Origin: Psychrobacillus sp040274765
GTDB lineage: Bacteria > Bacillota > Bacilli > Bacillales_A > Planococcaceae
DNA: 64,000 nt
Direction: 5' to 3'
Assembly (NCBI GenBank): GCA_040274765.1
Contig: JBEMAY010000002.1
Location: 17,099-81,098 of the forward strand
In this document: piece after piece, positions 9,430 through 18,277 of the stretch
Layout of the letters: each line of letters begins with the position of its first letter
Position numbering within the stretch: position 1 is the first letter of the stretch
Notes under the pieces: generated by a model
The model's input: only the letters and a program-made list of their open reading frames with translations
The model's database searches: none
Told to the model about the DNA's origin: nothing
Program-made: the position numbers and the translations under genes

Positions 9430-10112
9430 GTAAGTGTACCTCCAGCTAGGATCTCCCTATAGAATTTCACTTTTTCAATCAGTACAGCATCTACCTTTTT
9501 TGCAGAGCGCAATAAATCATCCGCATTGTATTGTAACGGAAGAAGCTGACCGTTCAACTCTTCACTATCAAATTCAACAATGCGCTTCATTCCACTCCAT
9601 TCCATTTCAACTCGATCCACATTTGCAATCGTAAATTCGACATGGGCCATGGCTCCACTTTCAAAACGGATCATGAGTATCATATGACTTGTACCAGAAT
9701 CTCCCTTAGACCTTTTTATTTGTCTCTCTTTAGGCTCACCAAACAATAAGGAAAGTACATAGAGGTCTCCTGCCATACTGTCTAGGTTATCCTCTCTGAC
9801 CATTCTTCGAAAACGAAATACACCATTAGCCTTACTACCACTTTCTATTATTTCTTTTATTTTTTGGTAGAATGGATAACACTCCAATTCAAAATATACG
9901 TTGGTGTTACTATCCTCATTCACATAACTAAGTAAGTCTGTTGAAATGAAAATGTCATATCCACTTTTCTCTAGAGCTCTTAAGTTTTTCTCAGTAGCGT
10001 CCATCACAAAAGAACCTTGTTCACCGTTAATCTCCACTAGCTTTTCAACAGAATGAAGCCTACTTGCCTGTCCTAGCTTCACATCATTAAAACTACCTAA
10101 AATAACGTTCAC
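9426..10112 (-). CDS. Gfo/Idh/MocA-like protein lacking the NAD-binding motif
   Basis: 228 residues, clearly shorter than the usual 320-390. The C-terminal two-thirds resembles the second domain of Gfo/Idh/MocA enzymes (DLYVLSLLFGEP, then IRFESGAMAHVEFTIANVDRVEMEWSG). The N-terminus has no GxGxxG and no EKP motif. It therefore looks like a diverged, probably non-catalytic relative, perhaps a subunit of the neighbouring 324-aa oxidoreductase with which it shares a four-base overlap. No frameshift or leftover Rossmann segment is visible upstream, because the isomerase gene starts only 13 bases away, so this seems a stable gene and not a fresh pseudogene. The function is unknown. Confidence 0.7.
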   Translation of the reverse strand: MNVILGSFNDVKLGQASRLHSVEKLVEINGEQGSFVMDATEKNLRALEKSGYDIFISTDLLSYVNEDSNTNVYFELECYPFYQKIKEIIESGSKANGVFRFRRMVREDNLDSMAGDLYVLSLLFGEPKERQIKRSKGDSGTSHMILMIRFESGAMAHVEFTIANVDRVEMEWSGMKRIVEFDSEELNGQLLPLQYNADDLLRSAKKVDAVLIEKVKFYREILAGGTLT

Positions 10113-10125
10113 GATTAATCACTCC

Positions 10126-10968
10126 TCAATTCAACAGCTTTCTAAGTCGACGAACCGCCTCTTCGTTAGCAAGCTTTGCATCCTCAAATCCTTCATATTC
10201 AATGGAAAGCCAACCCTGGTAATCCTGTTTTTTAAGTCCTTCCACGATATAAGTTAAATCTACCTTACCGTCACCTGGGATAACCCCGATTAGCTCTTTT
10301 CCTTCCGTTGAACGAAAGCCTTTTACGGTTTCATGAACTTCTTTCTCTCTGAAATCCTTAAAGTGAACATGAGCAATATCTTGCTTGATTCGGTCGAATG
10401 CATTCGCAGGATCCTCATGGACCAATAAAAAGTTACCCGTGTCAAAGGTAGATTTTACATACGGACTGTTGACGGTTTTAATAATTTCCTGAATCTGCTG
10501 ACTTTTTCCTGCCAATAAACCATGATTTTCAATAGCTAAAACTATCTTTTCCTTTTCTGCAACCTTTGCACTTTCCTGCAAGCCCTCTATAATCCAGTCA
10601 AAACATTCTTCATAGATAAGCCCTTCTCTAATATCTCCACAGAAAACTCGAACCGTATTAGCATTTATTGCTTTAGCGACCCGAATACCTTCCAATACCT
10701 TCTCGACTTCTGCTTTTCGATCCTCTTCGTTGGGACGAACGAAGTTATTAGTAATATCATAAGCAGATACTTCTAGATTGGCTTTATGTAATTTGTCCAC
10801 TATTTCTTTGATCTCTTCATCCTTATTGGAAGGATCCTGCCAATAAATATCTAGAAGCTCTACACCATCTAAAGATATACTTTTCGCGTATTCGATAAAG
10901 TCAGCGACTGACCAATCATCTTGCCTAATAGTGGAAGCTAAACTATACATACTTATACTGATTCTCAT
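10126..10968 (-). CDS. Sugar (phosphate) isomerase/epimerase, xylose-isomerase-like TIM barrel
   Basis: 280 residues, the full length for the AP_endonuc_2/IolE-IolI superfamily. Putative metal ligands are E147 (LAIENHG), D176 (FDTGNF), H202 (HVHFKDF) and E257 (SIEYEG), all in the expected order. Members include inosose dehydratase, 2-keto-myo-inositol isomerase, tagatose/psicose epimerases and enzymes that act on 3-keto-glycosides. Next to two Gfo/Idh proteins and an FAD oxidoreductase, a role on a keto-sugar made by those enzymes is the simplest reading (inference). It follows the esterase gene by 18 bases in the same operon. Confidence 0.87.
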   Translation of the reverse strand: MRISISMYSLASTIRQDDWSVADFIEYAKSISLDGVELLDIYWQDPSNKDEEIKEIVDKLHKANLEVSAYDITNNFVRPNEEDRKAEVEKVLEGIRVAKAINANTVRVFCGDIREGLIYEECFDWIIEGLQESAKVAEKEKIVLAIENHGLLAGKSQQIQEIIKTVNSPYVKSTFDTGNFLLVHEDPANAFDRIKQDIAHVHFKDFREKEVHETVKGFRSTEGKELIGVIPGDGKVDLTYIVEGLKKQDYQGWLSIEYEGFEDAKLANEEAVRRLRKLLN

Positions 10969-10986
10969 CCTGTCTCCTCCTATCTA

Positions 10987-11961
10987 TCAATTCAGCCAAT
11001 GCTTTCTAACAAACGCTAATTTCTTCTCCTCATGAAATGGATTAACTTCATGCGCATATTGTGGGTAGACTTCAATTTCCTTATCTTTTGTTTGTAAATG
11101 GTTATAAGCTGCAAAAACAGTAGAAGGAGGTGTAACAGAATCCTCTAATCCGATAGACATTAAGGCTGGGCAATGGATGGTATCACAAAAGTGAACGCAA
11201 TCGATATAGCCCAGAGTATTCATAATGGATGAATACGTTTCGTATTGCGGATCAGTATACTTTAAATAATGGACAAGCTCCATATAAGGACCAGCCAAAG
11301 AGATCTCAATAGCTCTTTCAAAGTTTGCTAGGAATGGATAATCCGAGACGACCAGTTCTATTCTATGGTCTAATCCGGCAAGGGCCAAGGCTAATCCTCC
11401 TCCCTGAGAGCTTCCTAGAACACCGATTTTTGTTGGTTCTACTAAAGATTCAGAGGAGTTTATCCATTCCAACTGAAGTAGGAGATCCTTATATACATTC
11501 GTATAATAATAATTTTCTGGCTCATGAATGCCATTTAACATCCAACCAAGTGACCTTGCACCATTGGAATATATCGCATAATCCGGGGAGCTGCCCTGGG
11601 CGCGAACATCAAAGGCATACACTGCTATTCCCATAGAAATCCACTTTAAGTAATCTAGCGGCAGACCACGGCTACCTGTGTAACCATGGATACTCAGCAT
11701 GACTGGACACTGCTCGATTCCTTTAGGTCTAATCCCCCACCCTTTTAAGGGCGTACCGTCCCAGCTTTCAAACAACAAATTAGCAACCTCCATAGTAGGA
11801 ATCACATAATCCTCCCAAGTAATTGCCACATTTGGTTTGAGTCCGTTTATTTTCTTCTGTTGATCATCCCAAAATACTTGAAATTTTGAAGGCTTATATA
11901 TATGCTTTGGTTTATATTCTTTCAGTTTACTTAATGGAAAATCTGCAATTTGTCTCCCCAA
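10987..11961 (-). CDS. CE7-type acetyl esterase (acetyl xylan esterase / cephalosporin-C deacetylase family)
   Basis: 324 residues, matching the about 320-residue length of CE7 enzymes. The nucleophile is S185 in GSSQGG, the acid D274 in GLEDSV and the base H304 in AHE, with the family HE pair present. The conserved RGQ motif that helps form the oxyanion pocket is RAQ here (residues 120-122). There is no signal peptide, so it acts on acetylated sugars or short oligosaccharides after import, as other CE7 enzymes do. Its place between a Gfo/Idh enzyme and a sugar isomerase supports deacetylation as an early step of an intracellular pathway (inference). Confidence 0.88.
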   Translation of the reverse strand: MGRQIADFPLSKLKEYKPKHIYKPSKFQVFWDDQQKKINGLKPNVAITWEDYVIPTMEVANLLFESWDGTPLKGWGIRPKGIEQCPVMLSIHGYTGSRGLPLDYLKWISMGIAVYAFDVRAQGSSPDYAIYSNGARSLGWMLNGIHEPENYYYTNVYKDLLLQLEWINSSESLVEPTKIGVLGSSQGGGLALALAGLDHRIELVVSDYPFLANFERAIEISLAGPYMELVHYLKYTDPQYETYSSIMNTLGYIDCVHFCDTIHCPALMSIGLEDSVTPPSTVFAAYNHLQTKDKEIEVYPQYAHEVNPFHEEKKLAFVRKHWLN

Positions 11962-11994
11962 ATGCGTTTAGCTCCTTTCTAAACGAACCGTGTT

Positions 11995-13047
11995 TTATAA
12001 ATATATTTCCTTCCCAGTTTCAGCTGATTCATAAATAGCATTTAACATTTTCATCACTTCTACTCCGTCTTCTACTGGAGCCACAGGATGTTTTCCATCC
12101 AAGCAGCATTCTACAAAGTGGTTAATCTCATTTGTAAAGGATCCACCGAAGTCAAAGCTTTTATTGTCAACCTGTGGAAGTATATTAAGGATGGTATCGT
12201 TTTGCTCTGCCACGATGACAATCTCTGGTTCTATTTCTGCCCCACCCTTTTCCCCAAACAATTTGACGCTCACTTGATCCTCTTTGGCTTGAAGTGTAAA
12301 GCTTACATCTACAGCCAAGGACGCACCGTTTTCAAAGCGAATCAATGCATTTGCTAAATCTTCTACGTTGTTCAAAGAAGAATCATAGTCAGCTGCCTTA
12401 TAGAAGGAAAGGTTTTTAATATTACTCCGGTTCCCAAGTTTCGAATACGTATTTCCACTAACAGAAACAGGCTTTGGTCTCCCCATCATATACCAGCAAA
12501 TATCAATCATATGAACACCTAAATCCATAAGTGCTCCTCCTCCAGATTTAGATTTGTCACTAAACCAGCCACCTGGATTTCCTAGCCGTCTTAAACAGGA
12601 TGCTTTCGCATAATAGATTTCTCCTAAATAATCTTGGTCTATGAATTGCTTTAGGATATTAGAGTTACTCCCATGTCTTCGAACAAAACCAACTAGCAGA
12701 ACTTTTCCTGACTTTTCTACCGCAGCCTCTACTGCCAGCGCCTCTTCTACGGTCATACATAATGGCTTTTCAACCAATACATGCTTCCCAGCTTCCAATG
12801 CAGCAATAGCTATTTCGGCATGGGTGTTGTTCCAAGTACAAATACTTACGGCCTCTACATCTTCATTAGCCAATAAATCATGGTAATTAGTATATAAATG
12901 AGTCACCCCATATTGATGCCCACATTCAGTAAGCCTTTGCTCATTTTGGTCACATAATGCTATGAGCTCTACTCTTTTATGAAGAATATATGGAGTAATA
13001 TGAAACTGTGAAATAGACCCTCCACCAATTACGCCAACCTTTAACAT
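11995..13047 (-). CDS. Gfo/Idh/MocA family oxidoreductase
   Basis: 350 residues. The N-terminal loop GVIGGGSISQFH is a proper NAD(P)-binding motif, followed by VEKP (EKP motif near residue 100) and the catalytic DxxxH pair in LMDLGVHMIDICWYM. The C-terminal beta-sheet domain is complete. Members act on glucose, inositols, galactosides or glycosides; the precise substrate cannot be inferred. It is encoded 31 bases downstream of the MDR dehydrogenase. With the enzyme at 8455-9429 it makes two full-length Gfo/Idh proteins in one operon. Unlike that one, it keeps the canonical nucleotide loop. Confidence 0.93.
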   Translation of the reverse strand: MLKVGVIGGGSISQFHITPYILHKRVELIALCDQNEQRLTECGHQYGVTHLYTNYHDLLANEDVEAVSICTWNNTHAEIAIAALEAGKHVLVEKPLCMTVEEALAVEAAVEKSGKVLLVGFVRRHGSNSNILKQFIDQDYLGEIYYAKASCLRRLGNPGGWFSDKSKSGGGALMDLGVHMIDICWYMMGRPKPVSVSGNTYSKLGNRSNIKNLSFYKAADYDSSLNNVEDLANALIRFENGASLAVDVSFTLQAKEDQVSVKLFGEKGGAEIEPEIVIVAEQNDTILNILPQVDNKSFDFGGSFTNEINHFVECCLDGKHPVAPVEDGVEVMKMLNAIYESAETGKEIYL

Positions 13048-13077
13048 TAAAATTCTCCTCTCAGTTATAAAACTACC

Positions 13078-14079
13078 CTAGCTAAACTTGATAATCTTCG
13101 TTAAGGTTTTTGATTTCTTATCAGTCAAATCTTTATATGCAGAAGGCGCCTGATCTATGTTCACTTCTTCCGTTATGAATGACTCCATTTTGATACGCTT
13201 TTCCTTTACTAGCCTCAAATACTCAGCAACATTTCTTCCTTCTGTCCATCTTACGTATCCATATGGGTAATCCACTGCCTGCTTTTCATATATGGGGTCA
13301 TACCTTCCCGGTCCCCCTGCTCTTGAAATGAGGATTTGAGCTTCCTTCCCAAACATTAACTCTCTAGGGAAGTCCGGCTCTATATCGCCTACAATAACTA
13401 CTTTCCCTTGGTTGCGTATCCATTCTAGGCTTTGACCAGTAAGAGATGATCGCTTGCCACCCGCACATAGCAGCACAGCGTCCGCCCCTCTGTTTCCTGT
13501 ATTCTTGTTAATCGCTTCTTCCATTTCCTCTAAATTAGAAAAGGTAGTAATTCCGGATTCTTCTTGTAACATAGCTCCTCTTTCATTTTGTAAATCGTAT
13601 GCAAGAACATCATAGGCGGCTGCATGAGCAATTTTTGCAATCATCTGCCCTAACAATCCAAGACCAACAATCACTACGGTTTCTCCAAATGCTAAATTGG
13701 CTACTCGTAGTGCATGAATAGCAATTGCTCCGATTCCAGCTAGAGACGCTTCTTTTGGATCTATTCCCTCTGGTACCTTAGCACATAACGTCCTTGGTAC
13801 ACAGAGATATTCGGAATGCCCTACGTAAGGTGCTCCGTAGCATGAAACGATATCTCCTTTTTTAAAACCATTAACATTGTCTCCGCATTCTTCCACAACA
13901 CCAACCGCACTATATCCTAAAGAAATCTCTCTTTCACGGCTTGCTGCTATTAAGCTTAGCTCCGTTCCTGGCGAAATGGCACTGTACAACGTCTTGATCA
14001 GAAGATAAGAAGGTACAATATCCATCCTGGGTCTTTCTTCTATATAAACCTTTTGATCTTTCGCAATAACTGTCTTCAC
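13078..14079 (-). CDS. Zinc-type alcohol dehydrogenase-like (MDR) oxidoreductase
   Basis: 333 residues with an N-terminal GroES-like domain and a Rossmann domain (VGLGLLGQMIA). The usual catalytic cysteine segment reads YSAISPGTELSLI, so the first zinc ligand is absent, and the four structural-zinc cysteines are also missing. GHSEYL keeps a histidine/glutamate pair. This form of MDR enzyme (PGTEL signature) is often found next to Gfo/Idh enzymes in sugar loci. It likely interconverts a sugar alcohol or glycoside and its ketone, with an unusual or no metal site. It follows the second permease gene by 43 bases in the operon. Confidence 0.85.
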   Translation of the reverse strand: MKTVIAKDQKVYIEERPRMDIVPSYLLIKTLYSAISPGTELSLIAASREREISLGYSAVGVVEECGDNVNGFKKGDIVSCYGAPYVGHSEYLCVPRTLCAKVPEGIDPKEASLAGIGAIAIHALRVANLAFGETVVIVGLGLLGQMIAKIAHAAAYDVLAYDLQNERGAMLQEESGITTFSNLEEMEEAINKNTGNRGADAVLLCAGGKRSSLTGQSLEWIRNQGKVVIVGDIEPDFPRELMFGKEAQILISRAGGPGRYDPIYEKQAVDYPYGYVRWTEGRNVAEYLRLVKEKRIKMESFITEEVNIDQAPSAYKDLTDKKSKTLTKIIKFS

Positions 14080-14122
14080 TTCAATCGCTCCTTACATTAA
14101 AACCCTAATTGAAAGGGACTCA

Positions 14123-14926
14123 TCATTTCAAACCTGACATTTGAATTCCCTCTGTAAAATATCGTTGGAAGAATAAGAAAATCAGAAAGGTTGGTATAAA
14201 GGATACTGCTGAACCAGCCATCTCTATCCCAAAGTTTCCTTCCTTCCCTAGCATAGAAGCCAAGCCGAGTGTCACTGGGAACATTTTCTCCTGAGTTAAA
14301 TAAATTAAAGGCTGGAATAAATCGTTCCAGTTTGAAATAAAGGCAAAAGTTCCAACTGTAGCAACTACTGGAATAGAGAGAGGTAAAATAACTTTAAAGA
14401 ATATTTGTAAATCGTTAGCCCCGTCTATATATGCAGCCTCTTCTAAATCATTTGGTATTCCTTGTAAAAACTGTCTTACTAGAAAAACTCCCATAATCCC
14501 CCAAAGCTCTGGAACAATAAGTGCCCAATAAGTATTGATCCAACCAAAGTCAGAGAACATGATATATTTTGGAATGATTAACAATTGTTGAGGAATCATA
14601 ATAACCCCCATAAACACCCAAAAAATAACCTCTCTCCCAAAGAATTTCTTCTTTGCGAAAATATAACCTAAGATCGCACAGAAAATCATCTGACTAGCTA
14701 CGGGTATCACAGTAATAACAACTGAGTTAAAAATCCATCGGAGAAATTGTCCATCTCTCATAATATAAAAGTAGTTTTTTAGAGTTGGTTCATCTGGAAT
14801 CCAAAAAAGCGGGTCTAATTGTGCGTACTCTACATTTTTAAAAGACCCTAAAATCATAATGATAAAGGGCATGAGAAAACAAAACCCCAATATAAACAAA
14901 GCAATATAGGAAATTACCTTTTTCAA
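14123..14926 (-). CDS. Carbohydrate ABC transporter permease (MalG-like)
   Basis: 267 residues with six predicted membrane helices. The cytoplasmic EAA loop (EEAAYIDGANDLQIFFKVILP), which docks to the ATPase, is intact. It is the second of two permeases and follows the first by 17 bases. With the lipoprotein at 15960-17222 it forms a CUT1-type importer for oligosaccharides or glycosides. No ATPase gene is in the operon, as in B. subtilis importers served by MsmX. Confidence 0.95.
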   Translation of the reverse strand: MKKVISYIALFILGFCFLMPFIIMILGSFKNVEYAQLDPLFWIPDEPTLKNYFYIMRDGQFLRWIFNSVVITVIPVASQMIFCAILGYIFAKKKFFGREVIFWVFMGVIMIPQQLLIIPKYIMFSDFGWINTYWALIVPELWGIMGVFLVRQFLQGIPNDLEEAAYIDGANDLQIFFKVILPLSIPVVATVGTFAFISNWNDLFQPLIYLTQEKMFPVTLGLASMLGKEGNFGIEMAGSAVSFIPTFLIFLFFQRYFTEGIQMSGLK

Positions 14927-14943
14927 AACATTTTCATCCCCTT

Positions 14944-15894
14944 CTAGTAGAGATTAGACTCTTTCCCTAAAAACCTTCTTTGCAAGAGCGAGATCATTAG
15001 GATGATGAAGAATAGCACATAAGAAAGTACTGCAGCATAGCTTAAATTTAGGCTAGTAAAGCCTTGATTGTATAAGTAATAAACAATAGTGGTTGTTGCA
15101 TAGTTTGGTCCTCCACCTGTTAGCAAGTAAGCTGAGTCAAAAATTTGGAACGACCCAATAGTAGTAGTAATCGCTACATAAAAATGAATAGGCTTCAATA
15201 GAGGGAAAGTTACTTTCCAAAAGATTTTACTAGTCGATGCGCCATCCATTTTTGCTGCCTCATATAGTCCCTTGTCGATCGATTGAAGACCTGCAAAATA
15301 ATAAATCATTGTGCTTCCCGCAACCTTAAAGACACTTAGTGCTGCTAAAACAGGTAAAGCCTGACTAGAATCGGATAAAAATAGCTGAGGCTCAATACCG
15401 ATGAACCCTATTAGATAGTTAATCATCCCTTCTTCTGTCCCTCTGAATAGCCATCCCCATATACCGGCGATAATGACAAAAGAAGTGACAACAGGTAAAA
15501 AGAAAATTCCTTTAAAAAATCCGGCCATTTTTACGCCTGAATTAATGATCAAGGCTAGTATTAATCCCACTGCCATTGTAGGAACTATATAGTAAACAGA
15601 AAACATCACCGTATTCCATAAGGCCTTCCACGCAATACTATCACTTAAAAAGTATTTCCAATGCTTTAACCCTACAAATTCCGGGTCACCAATTACCTTC
15701 CAATCCATAAATGTTAAGTAAAAGCTTAAAAGGAATGGGTACACTTGGAAAATAGCAAAATGTATTAAGATCGGAATAAGAAAAATATAGACGATTGCAT
15801 TACGATCCCACTGTCTTTTTAATCTAGCCCTTAGTGTCATTCCATTTTTCTTGGACACTAAAGGTTTACCTATTGTATTTACCAGTGTAAACAC
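14944..15894 (-). CDS. Carbohydrate ABC transporter permease (MalF-like)
   Basis: 316 residues, six or more membrane helices after a basic cytoplasmic N-terminus. The EAA loop reads EAAKMDGASTSKIFWKVTFP. It pairs with the downstream MalG-like permease to make the channel of a CUT1 importer. It lies 65 bases downstream of the binding-protein gene, a common distance for an operon in which the binding protein is made in excess. Confidence 0.95.
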   Translation of the reverse strand: MFTLVNTIGKPLVSKKNGMTLRARLKRQWDRNAIVYIFLIPILIHFAIFQVYPFLLSFYLTFMDWKVIGDPEFVGLKHWKYFLSDSIAWKALWNTVMFSVYYIVPTMAVGLILALIINSGVKMAGFFKGIFFLPVVTSFVIIAGIWGWLFRGTEEGMINYLIGFIGIEPQLFLSDSSQALPVLAALSVFKVAGSTMIYYFAGLQSIDKGLYEAAKMDGASTSKIFWKVTFPLLKPIHFYVAITTTIGSFQIFDSAYLLTGGGPNYATTTIVYYLYNQGFTSLNLSYAAVLSYVLFFIILMISLLQRRFLGKESNLY

Positions 15895-15959
15895 CCTTTC
15901 ATATGTAGATTAATCATATAGAGAGCTTGATCTGTCAAAGACCAAACTCCCTATTAGAT

Positions 15960-17222
15960 TTATTTTACTTTTCCTTTAATTGCTTCAGCTGCAGCATCAG
16001 CTGCCTCTTTTGGAGTTTTCTTGCCTTCCATCATCGTTTGAAGCTCTGCTTGAATCAATGGCATGATGTTGCGTCCCTCTGGGTGTATAACTCCTGGTAA
16101 AGCAAACTCTGTGTAAGTCGCTAATTGCGCTAAATATTTTTGCTCTTCAAAAATATCCTTTGCAGATTCACGGGTAGGAATATACTGAGTAACCTGGTTA
16201 AACTTACGTTGGTTTTCAGCATTCGTCATCACTTTTACAAATTCAGCTGCTGCATCTGGATTTTCAGAGTTGATAGGCACTACGAACATACCTGTAGTTC
16301 CATACGTAACTTGTTTTTTGTTCTTTAAAGGCGGTGCAATAACAAATTCAAATGTTTCTTTACTTAACATACGGCTAATAGATGCTCCCGACCCTTGAAC
16401 AGACAGCAGTTTACCGCTATCCCATAAAGCATCGTGTTCTAACGCTGTGATTGAATCCTTTGGAATCCACTCGTTTTTATACATTTTATTTATAAATTCG
16501 AATGCTTCCACTCCAGCATCGCTGTTAATTTTTACTTCATTGTCCGCTGTAAGTACTTCCCCACCTGCTTGCCAAAGGTAAGGATATAAAGTACCGTTCA
16601 TAGAACCTCCACCTTGGAAGCTAGATGCGTAATACCCCTTTGCTTTCGCTTTTTCTGCCCATTTCTCAAATTCTTCCCATGTTGTTGGGAGTTTCGATGG
16701 ATCTTCACCGATTTCCTTGATGATGTCAACATTGTAAAGGAAGGTATAAGCTTCTTGAAGTATAGGTAAGCCATATACTTTATCCTTCCATGTAGTTGAA
16801 ACTAGTGCACTATCAACGAAATCTTCCATATCATTGTCCTTTAGATATGGACTAAGATCCGTTAACATCCCTGCTTCTGCATATTGTGGCATTTGGTCAG
16901 GGATAGCATAAAATACATCTGGTCCATTGTTAGCTGCTAAAGCAGTTAAAACCTTTTGGTCACGATTTGCCCAAGGAATTTGTTCAAAGTTAACCTTTAC
17001 TCCTGTAGCCTCTTCATACGAAGCAATAATTTCATCCCACATTTTTCCTTCTACTTCCTGATCTCCTGTATACGGATGTGCCCAAACAGTTATTTCTCCT
17101 GAAAAACCGTCTTTTCCGGCTTCACCAGATGTTGCTATTTTTTCTCCTGCCTCCTCATCACTACAAGCTACCATTAACGCGCTAAATACCAACAATAGTA
17201 AAAAGAACCACAACTTTTTCAT
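15960..17222 (-). CDS. Sugar-binding lipoprotein of CUT1 ABC importer
   Basis: 420 residues, family 1 solute-binding protein. The signal sequence ends in a lipobox (VFSALMVACS), so the protein is anchored to the outer face of the membrane. The body includes ITVWAHPY, GPDVFYAIPDQMPQYAEAG and NPDAAAEFVKVMTNAENQRKF, typical of oligosaccharide receptors. It is the first gene of the long leftward sugar operon. A strong AGGGG-rich ribosome site precedes the ATG. A close paralogue lies at 18278-19507. A cre/LacI-type operator is seen about 160 bases upstream. Confidence 0.95.
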   Translation of the reverse strand: MKKLWFFLLLLVFSALMVACSDEEAGEKIATSGEAGKDGFSGEITVWAHPYTGDQEVEGKMWDEIIASYEEATGVKVNFEQIPWANRDQKVLTALAANNGPDVFYAIPDQMPQYAEAGMLTDLSPYLKDNDMEDFVDSALVSTTWKDKVYGLPILQEAYTFLYNVDIIKEIGEDPSKLPTTWEEFEKWAEKAKAKGYYASSFQGGGSMNGTLYPYLWQAGGEVLTADNEVKINSDAGVEAFEFINKMYKNEWIPKDSITALEHDALWDSGKLLSVQGSGASISRMLSKETFEFVIAPPLKNKKQVTYGTTGMFVVPINSENPDAAAEFVKVMTNAENQRKFNQVTQYIPTRESAKDIFEEQKYLAQLATYTEFALPGVIHPEGRNIMPLIQAELQTMMEGKKTPKEAADAAAEAIKGKVK

Positions 17223-17378
17223 TTATTTACCCCTTCCCCTTTTTAAAATACTTATATTGGATTTACAACTGTTGCTTAATTACTAAATCCCTCCTTCTAG
17301 TAATCCACTCTTGGTCGTTCTTTCTCTGTAACCCCTAACAGTCAAAGATATAAATTGTAAAAAATTCAAGTATGTTTT

Positions 17379-17393
17379 AGGTAAGCGCTACCA
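17379..17393. promoter_or_regulatory. cre / LacI-type operator candidate in the sugar operon promoter region
   Basis: AGGTAAGCGCTACCA matches the catabolite-response consensus WTGNAANCGNWNNCW at all but one fixed position and is a near-perfect palindrome (GGTA-AGCGC-TACC). It lies in the 328-base gap between the divergent binding-protein operon and yesL, so CcpA or a local LacI-family regulator could control either side. No regulator gene of this type is in the window. The rest of the gap is AT-rich with no other clear feature. Confidence 0.5.
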
Positions 17394-17550
17394 AAGTAAA
17401 ATTATAAAACTATTTACTTTCTGAATTACCTAAAATATACTGAAATTACAAAATAATAAGTTAACTTTCACTTATCTTATATGATTAACAATAAAGAGAC
17501 AATGTCTATAAATAGTCTTTAATTAATAGACTTCTGTTTGAGAGGAGAAA

Positions 17551-18225
17551 ATGACGGTGAATTGGGATAATTTTAATAAAGTTGCATACTGGATGTTGTC
17601 ACTAATTTACTTGAATTTATTGTGGATTATTTTCACAGCTTTAGGGTTAGGAATATTAGGTTTATTTCCTTCTACGGTCGCATTATTTGGAGTTGTAAGA
17701 TTAATGATTATCAAAGAGAGTCCAGAACCACTTAAAGTCTTTCAATCTTTTTGGAGAATCTTTAAAAAAGATTTTTGGAGAGCAAACTCCTTTGGATTAT
17801 TTTTTACTTTCATCTGTTATTTTTTAATTTTTGACTTTCAATTTGTTCAATTAAGTAATGGCGAATTTAATTTTTTATTACCTGCTCTATTTTTTATACT
17901 AATCTCTAGTATACTTACACTACTATTTTTCTTTCCTGTTTATGTTCATTTTGAACTAAAATACTTTCAGTACATAAAACAATCTTTTTTAATTGCTATT
18001 ACTTCTCCCCTGGAGCTTTTAGGCATCTTAGCAAGCACATTAGCCATGTACTTTTTTCTACTATTTTTACCTGGAGCCATACCACTTTTCTCAGGAAGTT
18101 TGCTAGCTTATGCAATAACTGTATTAAGCTTTAGAGCTTTTAAAAGAATTGAGCAGAAACAACAAGTACAACGAGGAAAACCATTGAATAGTAATGACAG
18201 ATTAGTTGATGGACTGAAGTCTTAA
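17551..18225 (+). CDS. YesL-like DUF624 membrane protein
   Basis: 224 residues with about five hydrophobic helices. The opening NWDNFNKVAYWMLSLIYLNLLW and FPSTVALFGVVR are typical of DUF624/YesL. Genes of this family nearly always sit beside CUT1 sugar importers (yesL next to the rhamnogalacturonan transporter in B. subtilis). The biochemical role is unknown; a transport accessory is often supposed. It is divergent from the main operon and shares its promoter gap. Ribosome site GAGAGGAG is close to the ATG, so the GTG two codons later (17557) could be the real start. Confidence 0.87.
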   Translation: MTVNWDNFNKVAYWMLSLIYLNLLWIIFTALGLGILGLFPSTVALFGVVRLMIIKESPEPLKVFQSFWRIFKKDFWRANSFGLFFTFICYFLIFDFQFVQLSNGEFNFLLPALFFILISSILTLLFFFPVYVHFELKYFQYIKQSFLIAITSPLELLGILASTLAMYFFLLFLPGAIPLFSGSLLAYAITVLSFRAFKRIEQKQQVQRGKPLNSNDRLVDGLKS

Positions 18226-18230
18226 AAAAA

Positions 18231-18270
18231 GAGAGCAGGATCTATTTTTTAGATCCGGCTCTCTTCTTTG
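18231..18270. terminator. Bidirectional terminator between yesL-like gene and second binding protein
   Basis: GAGAGC (18231-18236) and GGATCT pair with AGATCC and GCTCTC (18258-18263), with an A-run on the left and a T-rich tract on the right. It serves both convergent genes. Confidence 0.9.
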
Positions 18271-18277
18271 TTGTAAT

